From Actinoplanes derwentensis (GTDB lineage Bacteria > Actinomycetota > Actinomycetes > Mycobacteriales > Micromonosporaceae): a DNA stretch of 64,000 bases. The stretch lies in NCBI RefSeq assembly GCF_900104725.1, contig NZ_LT629758.1, positions 7,102,001 to 7,166,000 of the forward strand, in the 5' to 3' direction. The translations under genes and the position numbers were made by a program. The notes beneath the pieces are model-generated. The model was given only the letters and a program-made list of their open reading frames with translations. It searched no databases and was not told where the DNA came from. Below are positions 58,338-64,000 of the stretch, piece after piece (position 1 is the first letter of the stretch; every line of letters starts with the position of its first letter).

Positions 58338-59507
58338 ATGGAGAAGGTCGGCCTGCGGGCCTCCACCCGATCCGTCTACGTCACGTTCATCTTCCTCGGC
58401 ATCGCGATGGCCAGCTTCGCGTCGCGAATCCCGCAGATCCGCGACCAGCTCGGGCTCACCCCGTCGCAACTCGGCCTGATGTTGCTCGCCATCGCGGCCG
58501 GCTCGGTGACGTCACTGCCGATCGCCGGGCATCTGGTCGGGCGCTTCGGCTCCCGGGTCATGGTCGGCACCGGGGCCGTTCTGCTCGGGTCGGCGCTGGC
58601 CGCCGTCGCGATCGGCTACCACTACGGCGTCGTTCCCGTGGTCATCGCCCTCTACGTCTACGGGCTCGCCACCGGCGCCTGGGACGTCGCCATGAACGTG
58701 CAGGCCGCAGTCGTGGAACGCCGCCTCGGCCGGTCGATCATGCCCCGCTTCCACGCCGGGTACAGCATCGGCACGGTCGCCGGGGCACTCGCCGGCGCGG
58801 GCGCCGTCAAGGTCGGCGTCCCGGTCACCGTCCACGTGGTGATCGCCTGCGTCCTCGTGGTGGCGGCAGTCGTCCCCGCCGTCCGATGGTTCGTGACCGA
58901 TGAGGCCACCGCGGACGCCGCCGCGACGGAGAAACCTCGCGCGCTCGCCGCCTGGCGCGAGCCGCGCACCCTGCTCATCGGCCTGTTCGTGCTGTCGTTC
59001 GCCCTCACCGAAGGGGCCGGCATCGACTGGATCAGCATCGCCCTGATCGACGACCACGGCACCGCGGCGTCCACCGGCACCCTCGGCTTCGCCCTGTTCC
59101 TGGCCGCCATGACGGTCGGCCGGTGGTTCGGGCCCAACCTTCTCGACCGGTACGGCCGGGTGCCCGTGCTCCGGATGCTCGCCGTCACCGGCCTGGCCGG
59201 GCTGCTCGTCTTCGTCTTCGGGCCGTCCACACCGATCGCCTTCGCCGGGGCGATGCTGTGGGGGCTCGGCGCCTCGCTCGGCTTCCCGATCGGGATGAGC
59301 GCCGCCGCCGACGACCCGGTCAAGGCGCCCGCCCGGGTCGGGGTGGTCTCGTCGATCGGCTACTGCGCGTTCCTCGGCGGCCCGCCCCTGATCGGTTTCC
59401 TCGGTGACCATCTCACGGTCTCGAAAGGGCTGCTCGCGGTGGCGATGCTGCTGGTGCTGTCGTTCGCGCTGACCCCGGTGCTACGTGAGCCCGGCCGCCG
59501 CGTATAG
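58338..59507 (+). CDS. MFS transporter, YbjJ-like
   Basis: A 389-residue carrier with about twelve helices (YVTFIFLGIAMASFASRIPQ, VTSLPIAGHLVGRFGSRVMVG, YGLATGAWDVAMNVQAAVVE). It belongs with the small MFS group including YbjJ; substrate unknown. ATG 58338 is chosen; TTG 58329 in frame is possible. There is no clear ribosome site. The 27-bp repeats form its leader. Confidence 0.85.
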   Translation: MEKVGLRASTRSVYVTFIFLGIAMASFASRIPQIRDQLGLTPSQLGLMLLAIAAGSVTSLPIAGHLVGRFGSRVMVGTGAVLLGSALAAVAIGYHYGVVPVVIALYVYGLATGAWDVAMNVQAAVVERRLGRSIMPRFHAGYSIGTVAGALAGAGAVKVGVPVTVHVVIACVLVVAAVVPAVRWFVTDEATADAAATEKPRALAAWREPRTLLIGLFVLSFALTEGAGIDWISIALIDDHGTAASTGTLGFALFLAAMTVGRWFGPNLLDRYGRVPVLRMLAVTGLAGLLVFVFGPSTPIAFAGAMLWGLGASLGFPIGMSAAADDPVKAPARVGVVSSIGYCAFLGGPPLIGFLGDHLTVSKGLLAVAMLLVLSFALTPVLREPGRRV

Positions 59508-59596
59508 GGAAGTTACAGCGGAAGTTTAGGCACCCGTTGAATAGTTCAGCACATCGATCCACTCCATTACGGAAACAGCTCAGAAGCGGAGTCGAA

Positions 59597-60226
59597 GTGC
59601 GTGGAACAATTCGGTGGTGCGTGTCCGGCGCGATGCTCGGTGCGGCGATCTTCTCCGCGACGCCGGCCATGGCGTCCGCAAGCGAGGTCCGGACGGCCGC
59701 CGCGTCGAGCGATGCCACGGCGTTCGAGGGCACGAAGTGTGAGCCGAACTTCAAGATGTGGAAGTGGAGCAGCGTCAGCAAGCCCTGGGCGATCACCCAC
59801 GCCAAGGCGTTCGAGAACTTCAGCGGCGCGACCATCAAGCGCTCCTACTCCGTGACCCACACCTCGACGGTCAGCGCGTCCGCCAAAGCCAGCACCGGTG
59901 TCAAGTTCTCGGCCAACACGCTCATCGCCAAGCTGGAGGGCAACGCCAAGATCGAGCTGGCCGCCTCCGGCAAGAAGACGAACACCAGCAAAGAGACAGT
60001 CAGCGGCACCATGAAGAGCGGGAACGTGTACGTCTACTTCGCCGGGGTGAAGAAGGTCTCCGGCCGGTACGTCTACTCGGTCTGCAACTCCCGCGGCACC
60101 CAGATCCTCATCAAGGGCACGGGCAAGGCCACCTCGTTCGGCCTGCGCTCCGAGGGCGTGGTGCGGTGCGGCAGCTCCCCGAAGTCCACCACCCTGGCGT
60201 ACAAGGTGGCCAAGGCCTACTGCTGA
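59597..60226 (+). CDS. Secreted protein with a repetitive beta-strand core
   Basis: A 209-residue exported protein. Start GTG 59597 has GGAG five bases upstream, giving signal peptide GTIRWCVSGAMLGAAIFSATPAMA. A Cys near the N-terminus and others near the C-terminus (RYVYSVCNSRG, VVRCGSSPK, KAYC) may pair. The middle (SVTHTSTVSASAKASTGVKF, then ANTLIAKLEGNAKIELAASG) shows alternating polar and hydrophobic residues, like the long beta hairpins in pore-forming or amyloid-like proteins. No known domain is recognised. Confidence 0.75.
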   Translation: MRGTIRWCVSGAMLGAAIFSATPAMASASEVRTAAASSDATAFEGTKCEPNFKMWKWSSVSKPWAITHAKAFENFSGATIKRSYSVTHTSTVSASAKASTGVKFSANTLIAKLEGNAKIELAASGKKTNTSKETVSGTMKSGNVYVYFAGVKKVSGRYVYSVCNSRGTQILIKGTGKATSFGLRSEGVVRCGSSPKSTTLAYKVAKAYC

Positions 60227-60282
60227 CCTCAAAGGTTCGGCATCCGGGGGGAGCCGAGCCCTCAGCTCCCCACCAGAGAAGA

Positions 60283-60308
60283 AGCCCAGGTCATAGACCT
60301 GGGCTTTC
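60283..60308 (+). terminator. Terminator of the secreted protein gene
   Basis: AGCCCAGGTC 60283-60292 pairs perfectly with GACCTGGGCT 60296-60305, followed by TTTCTC. It ends the plus-strand gene. The core CCCAGGTC...GACCTGGG is shared with the hairpin at 60345. Confidence 0.8.
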
Positions 60309-60344
60309 TCGTTGCAACGCCGAACGGAACTGGTCGAAAAGAAG

Positions 60345-60369
60345 AACCCCAGGTCGGTGACCTGGGGTT
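60345..60369 (-). terminator. Terminator of tRNA-Thr
   Basis: AACCCCAGGTC 60345-60355 pairs with GACCTGGGGTT 60359-60369. On the minus strand it is followed by CTTCTTTTC. It lies 9 bp from the tRNA 3' end. Confidence 0.78.
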
Positions 60370-60377
60370 TCTCACTG

Positions 60378-60451
60378 AGCCGCCTGACGGAATCGAACCG
60401 TCGACCTACGCATTACGAGTGCGTCGCTCTAGCCGACTGAGCTAAGGCGGC
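60378..60451 (-). tRNA. tRNA-Thr (anticodon CGT)
   Basis: A 74-nt cloverleaf on the minus strand. The acceptor stem GCCGCCT pairs with AGGCGGC, and the anticodon stem ACGCA/TGCGT encloses CTCGTAA, giving anticodon CGT. The T arm has GGTTCGATTCC. No CCA is encoded. No integrase or duplicated tRNA end is seen nearby. Confidence 0.93.
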
Positions 60452-60553
60452 AACGTAGACAAGTCTACGGCATCGACGGGGGCATCATCATCGGGGTACG
60501 TCTGATGTCGTGTCCCGATGGCTACTGTGCCGGGTGTGGCGGAGGATGTGTCG

Positions 60554-62299
60554 ATGGCCATCGTTCCCCCGCAGCGATCCGCTCCACCGGAGACCGTACC
60601 GGCCAAGCCGGCCGAGTCGGGGGCTGGTGGGCGCAGCCGGCCGCGCAGCCTCGATCCACAGGAGCTGGGGTTCACCCGGAAAGGGCCGATCGGCTGGCTT
60701 GCTCCGCTGATGCTGCTCAGTACCGGGCTGCGGACACTTCTGCACTTCCTCTTCGGGGCCTATCTGGACAAGCGTGAGCTGCAGAACGCTCTCGACGACG
60801 ACATCTTCGACCATTCGGCGACGGCCACCGGGGACATCTGGGTGGACTATGTGGCCGACCTGGGCGACGGGTTCGACGCCACCTACTCGGTCGCCTATCT
60901 GCTGTCCCAGGATCAGCTGGAAGTCGACGGTGAGCTGCTGCCCCGGGGGCGGCTGCTGTTGATGGGTGGCGATCAGGTGTATCCGGTGGCCAGTGGTGAC
61001 GAATATGAGCACCGGATGAAAGGTCCCTATCGCGCGGCGTTTCCCGAGGCTCCGGCCGGAGTGCCCCGGCCGACGCTGTACGCCCTTCCCGGAAACCATG
61101 ACTGGTACGACGGGCTCACCGCGTTTCTGCGGCTCTTCGCTCGGCGTAAGGACGGCAACATCGGCGGGTGGCGGACCGGGCAGCGGCGGTCGTACTTCGC
61201 GATCAAACTGCCGGGGAACTGGTGGGTGTTCGCGGTGGACGAGCAGTTCGGGGCGTACATCGACGACCCGCAGTTGCTCTACTTCGAGAAGGCCGCCGAG
61301 CAGGTCGGGCCGGACGACCGGGTCATTCTGATGACGCCCTCGCCGACGTGGGTGAAGGCGCGGGAGAACCCGCACGCGTACGACGCGGTGGACTATTTCA
61401 TCCGGACGATTCTCGGGCCCACTCAAGCCCGGGTTCGGGTTCTGGTCTCCGGCGACCTGCACCATTACGCGAGGTTCTCCGGCGACGATCGGGAGTTGAT
61501 CACCTGCGGGGGTGGTGGGGCGTACACGCTGGGCACTCAGAACCTTCCGGGTCATCTGCTGGTTCCGCCGCCGGAGACGCTGACCCGCAACGCGAGCCGC
61601 AGTCGGCGGTACGACCGCAAGGCCACCTATCCGGACACGGCCGAGTCCCGCCGGATGGGGTGGGGCGTGTTCCATCGAGTGCCACGGCGTAACGCCGGGT
61701 TCGCCACGTTGCTCGGCATCATCCACACACTGACCATGTTGGCCATGGCCGGTGCGGGGGCGGCCAGTCAAGGTGGCAGCATCCAGCGGCTGTTCAGCAT
61801 TCCGCTGGTCCTGATGCTGGTGCTGATCATGGCGGGCACGGTGCTCTTCGCGAAGCCGGAGGGCAACGTCCGGCATCTGGTCTTCGGGGTGGTGCACGGC
61901 CTGGCCCAGATCGCGCTGGCGGTCGGCGGCACGTGGGTGTGGTTGCAGCTGCCGTTCCGGGACTGGCCGTGGCCGGGGCCGCTCGCGGTGGCGGCTGTCG
62001 TCTACGGTCCGCTGATCGCCGTGGTCGCGACCCAGGCGCTCGCGCTGTATCTACTGGTCGCGGCCCGTTTCGACGTGAACCTGAACGAGCTGTACGCCGG
62101 TCAGGGCATCGAAGAGGCGAAGAGTTTCCTGCGGATGCACATCGCCGCCGACGGCACCCTCACGATTCACCCGATCGGGGTCGGCGCGGTCTGCAAACAG
62201 TGGGCGGCCGACCCGGACGGTGACCCGCATTCGCCCTGGTTACGGCCGGTCACCCCGATGGCCGTGCACCGGGTCGAGCCGGCCTTCGAGATCGTCTGA
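60554..62299 (+). CDS. Membrane metallophosphoesterase
   Basis: A 581-residue protein. A calcineurin-like phosphoesterase domain fills residues ~80-340 with metal-binding motifs YVADLGDGFDATYS, LMGGDQVYPVAS, YALPGNHDWYDG and VLVSGDLHHYARF. The last ~200 residues hold about four hydrophobic helices (LLGIIHTLTMLAMAGAG, FSIPLVLMLVLIMAGTVLF, VVHGLAQIALAVGGTWVWL, VVYGPLIAVVATQALALYLLV). Such proteins cleave phosphoester bonds at the membrane; substrate unknown. ATG 60554 has GGAGG eight bases upstream; a GTG earlier is possible. Confidence 0.85.
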   Translation: MAIVPPQRSAPPETVPAKPAESGAGGRSRPRSLDPQELGFTRKGPIGWLAPLMLLSTGLRTLLHFLFGAYLDKRELQNALDDDIFDHSATATGDIWVDYVADLGDGFDATYSVAYLLSQDQLEVDGELLPRGRLLLMGGDQVYPVASGDEYEHRMKGPYRAAFPEAPAGVPRPTLYALPGNHDWYDGLTAFLRLFARRKDGNIGGWRTGQRRSYFAIKLPGNWWVFAVDEQFGAYIDDPQLLYFEKAAEQVGPDDRVILMTPSPTWVKARENPHAYDAVDYFIRTILGPTQARVRVLVSGDLHHYARFSGDDRELITCGGGGAYTLGTQNLPGHLLVPPPETLTRNASRSRRYDRKATYPDTAESRRMGWGVFHRVPRRNAGFATLLGIIHTLTMLAMAGAGAASQGGSIQRLFSIPLVLMLVLIMAGTVLFAKPEGNVRHLVFGVVHGLAQIALAVGGTWVWLQLPFRDWPWPGPLAVAAVVYGPLIAVVATQALALYLLVAARFDVNLNELYAGQGIEEAKSFLRMHIAADGTLTIHPIGVGAVCKQWAADPDGDPHSPWLRPVTPMAVHRVEPAFEIV

Positions 62300-62812
62300 G
62301 GGGGCCGCTGGGTCCGGGTCGATGATCAGGGTGCGGGCGATTCCGACCAGCCAGAGCATGGTGAAGGCGATGACGGTCGGGTTCTTCACCGCGACCAGCC
62401 ACGCGGTGGCGGTCTCCCGGGCGGACTCCGGCACCACGGTCGCGATCAGGGTCTCCGGCAGCACGTCGAAGATCACGAAGGCGATAATGAGCAGCACCCA
62501 CTGGCCCCAGAAGGCGAGGCGGCGGGCGTGGAGGCCGGCTTTCAAGCGGGCCCAGGACTCGCGGCGGCCGATGCCGGCGGCGGCCAGCTCGTCGAGCATC
62601 AGGCGCACGACCAGGACGAAGAGCAGAATGCGGACCAGCATCACCAGCACCTCGCCGGCGATGCTGACGGCGGGCGGCACGTCCTGGCTGATGACCGTGA
62701 ACCGTTGCGCGGTGGGGATCAGGGACAGGCCCAGGACCAGGATGACGTGACGTAGGTAGAAGCCTCCGGCCCACCTGGCCGCGGCTCTGCCCAGTGACAG
62801 AGAATCCTTCAT
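62240..62812 (-). CDS. Polytopic membrane protein, unknown function
   Basis: A 190-residue protein with four or five helices (YLRHVILVLGLSLIPTAQRF, VSIAGEVLVMLVRILLFVLVV, FWGQWVLLIIAFVIFDVLPE, VIAFTMLWLVGIARTLII) and a charged C-terminus. No family recognised. ATG 62812 with GGAGG five bases upstream. It is divergent from the MarR gene across a palindromic site, and convergent with the metallophosphoesterase (60-bp overlap). Confidence 0.75.
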   Translation of the reverse strand: MKDSLSLGRAAARWAGGFYLRHVILVLGLSLIPTAQRFTVISQDVPPAVSIAGEVLVMLVRILLFVLVVRLMLDELAAAGIGRRESWARLKAGLHARRLAFWGQWVLLIIAFVIFDVLPETLIATVVPESARETATAWLVAVKNPTVIAFTMLWLVGIARTLIIDPDPAAPSDDLEGRLDPVHGHRGDRP

Positions 62813-62823
62813 GGCAACCTCCA

Positions 62824-62847
62824 GATATTCCACTAGCGTGGACTATC
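62824..62847. promoter_or_regulatory. Operator-like palindrome between divergent genes
   Basis: GATATTCCAC (62824-62833) and GTGGACTATC (62838-62847) form a 10-bp inverted repeat with one mismatched pair and a 4-bp spacer (TAGC). It lies 11 bp from the membrane gene start and 28 bp from the MarR start, where a MarR site would control both. Confidence 0.62.
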
Positions 62848-62875
62848 CAGGTACATGAAGTAAAGAGGTTTGACA

Positions 62876-63301
62876 ATGCGTGACTACGGCTGGGAGTTGA
62901 GCACCGCTGTTGTGCTCTTTCACGAGGCGGTCGCGCAGCGGCTCGGACTGAGCGCCGCCGAGCACAAGGCCCTGGGCGTGATCCTGCGCTCCGGGCCGAT
63001 GCCGATCGGCGCCCTGGCCCCGGCACTGGGCGTGGGCGTGACCGCGCTGACCGGCATCGTCGACCGGCTGGAACGGGCCGGTTACGTGCAGCGGCGGCCC
63101 GACCCCGCCGACCGTCGGCGCACCCTGCTGGTGGCCGATCCGGCGAAGAGGCCGGATCTCGGTGGCATCTTCGCCGACCTGACGGCGGCGATGGGTGAGT
63201 TCACCAGCCGGTACGACGAGGCACAACTGGCCGTGATCACCGACTATCTGGACAACACGATCCGCGTGCTTCGCGAGCAGACCACGCGACTGGCCGGCTG
63301 A
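62876..63301 (+). CDS. MarR family transcriptional regulator
   Basis: A 141-residue regulator with a winged helix (LSAAEHKALGVILRSGPMPI, then GALAPALGVGVTALTGIVDRLERAGYVQRRPDPADRRRTLL). It probably represses itself and the divergent membrane protein. ATG 62876 is chosen; TTG 62870 in frame is closer to AGAGG. Its 3' end is partly duplicated downstream. Confidence 0.88.
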   Translation: MRDYGWELSTAVVLFHEAVAQRLGLSAAEHKALGVILRSGPMPIGALAPALGVGVTALTGIVDRLERAGYVQRRPDPADRRRTLLVADPAKRPDLGGIFADLTAAMGEFTSRYDEAQLAVITDYLDNTIRVLREQTTRLAG

Positions 63302-63334
63302 CCACACAGGCCACGCGACTGGCCGGCTGACCAC
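63282..63334. repeat. Direct repeat duplicating the marR 3' end
   Basis: CCACGCGACTGGCCGGCTGA then CCAC occurs at 63282-63305 and again at 63311-63334, period 29 bp, perfect over 24 bp. The first copy holds the last residues and stop of the MarR gene. A recent slippage duplication is likely. The rest of the gap to 63415 holds no gene. Confidence 0.8.
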
Positions 63335-63415
63335 CGCATTCGGCCCGGCGGGCGCGGGGCGGCCCGGGGCCCCGCATCGCTCGCGGGGACCGGGCGGAGC
63401 CGTGGTTGATGCGTA

Positions 63416-64000
63416 CTAAATCTCGGGGTTGTATTGGGCGTCGTGGGCCTGGCGCGGAGCGCAGACCGAGGCACGGCTGCAGGAGCAGCGGGAGCCGTCG
63501 GCGTCGAGGCGGACCACCACCGCGTCCTTGGGAACACTGTGCGCGACGACGCGACCGTCACCCTCCGGCGTCGTCACACGGGAGCCGAGCGCCGGGGCGG
63601 AGGCCTGGAACGTCTGGTACAGCGGGTGCTCGTATTTGAGGCAGCACATCAGGCGGCCGCACGCGCCGGAGATGCGTAGTGGGTTGAGCGGCAGATCCTG
63701 ATCTTTCGCCATCCGGATGGTGACCGGCTCGAAGTCGGTCAGGAACGTGGCGCAGCACAGGTCGCGGCCGCAGGAGCCGATGCCGCCCTGGACGCGGGCC
63801 GAGTCGCGGGCGGAGAGCTGGCGCAGCTCGACCCGGCAGTGCAGGGTGGCCCCGAGGTCACGGACCAGGGAACGGAAGTCGACCCGGTTCGGTGCGGTGA
63901 AATAGATCGTGGTGCGCGCGCTGTTACCGCCGGTCGGGTCGAGCACGTGATCGACGGCGACGACCTTCATCGGCAGGTTGTGCGACTTGATCAGCTTCTT
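63416..64000 (-). CDS. PSP1 domain protein (RicT/YaaT-like), partial
   Basis: The last ~195 residues of a protein whose N-terminus lies beyond the window. The PSP1 domain reads KKLIKSHNLPMKVVAVDHVL, then IYFTAPNRVDFRSLVRDLGA, LHCRVELRQLSARDSARVQGG, IGSCGRDLCCATFLTDFEPV and SGACGRLMCCLKYEHPLY. In Bacillus, RicT forms part of the iron-sulfur Ric complex that regulates RNA decay. The cysteine pairs (GRDLCC, GRLMCC) would bind the cluster. A C-terminal Cys-rich tail (CSCSRASVCAP) is present. The gene is cut by the window end. Confidence 0.87.
   Translation of the reverse strand, partial: KKLIKSHNLPMKVVAVDHVLDPTGGNSARTTIYFTAPNRVDFRSLVRDLGATLHCRVELRQLSARDSARVQGGIGSCGRDLCCATFLTDFEPVTIRMAKDQDLPLNPLRISGACGRLMCCLKYEHPLYQTFQASAPALGSRVTTPEGDGRVVAHSVPKDAVVVRLDADGSRCSCSRASVCAPRQAHDAQYNPEI

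Noticed and set aside
60378..60451. tRNA-Thr as an integration site of a mobile island
   Set aside because: No duplicate of the tRNA 3' end and no integrase seen in the window.

Overview
The window is high-GC actinobacterial chromosome, most likely from a member of the Micromonosporaceae (Actinoplanes-like). Supporting signs are the SepH division protein, DUF397 proteins beside an XRE-DUF5753 regulator, futalosine-route menaquinone genes, actinobacterial citrate synthase 2, frequent GTG starts and 4-nt start/stop overlaps. The species is an inference; no 16S or other diagnostic RNA is present. It reads as ordinary chromosome with patches of accessory DNA. I see no phage, plasmid, CRISPR array or biosynthetic cluster.

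Layout. 1-2.5 kb: a small PspC protein followed by an intact ISAs1-type insertion sequence sitting in a cluster of palindromic repeats. 2.5-8.6 kb (mostly minus strand): a DUF4230 protein, a glutaryl-CoA-type dehydrogenase, then a tight run of pdxH, an MFS exporter, aldose epimerase, nitroreductase and a small conserved gene. 8.7-13.7 kb (plus): citrate synthase, serC, sepH, thpR (apparently starting at CTG) and a secreted RTX-repeat protein. 13.7-19.9 kb is an accessory patch with a transposase relic, a DUF6745-like membrane protein, a Ser/Thr kinase with a propeller sensor and a frameshifted membrane protein. 20-29.4 kb: MFS + MarR, a purine permease, DUF2530 and DUF3027, MFS + mqnB, another MFS and a TetR regulator. 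29.4-37 kb: a 23-bp tandem repeat array before a leaderless DUF4143 ATPase, a propeller protein and an operon of secreted dipeptidase-like enzyme, sugar-type MFS and GH1 glucosidase. 37-44.6 kb: mqnD, cold-shock protein, a small gene, the helicase-associated Rv0862c-like protein, an Rpn-type nuclease behind a long hairpin, and the XPB helicase. 44.5-47.8 kb: Ig-like pseudogene and a trpB-trpA-gntR operon with its own palindromic operator. 47.9-50.7 kb: a bacterial NHEJ module (LigD polymerase, LigD ligase, Ku). 50.7-64 kb: Nudix, MFS, secreted proteins, an XRE/DUF397/DUF397/DUF6226 cluster, tRNA-Thr(CGT), a membrane metallophosphoesterase, a MarR pair and the start of a RicT/PSP1-type gene.

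How the parts fit. The set citA, serC, sepH, MarR, DUF2530, DUF3027, MFS, cold-shock protein, Rv0862c-like and XPB recalls the Mycobacterium tuberculosis interval from ercc3 (Rv0861c) to citA (Rv0889c), so this looks like an old actinobacterial neighbourhood opened up by lineage-specific genes. Seven MFS transporters lie in 64 kb. The most interesting unexplained signals are regulatory or repeat structures: the hairpin hiding the transposase ribosome site, the 23-bp iteron array, the trpBA operator, the 17-bp-arm hairpin at the Rpn nuclease, and the 27-bp tandem repeats before an MFS gene.
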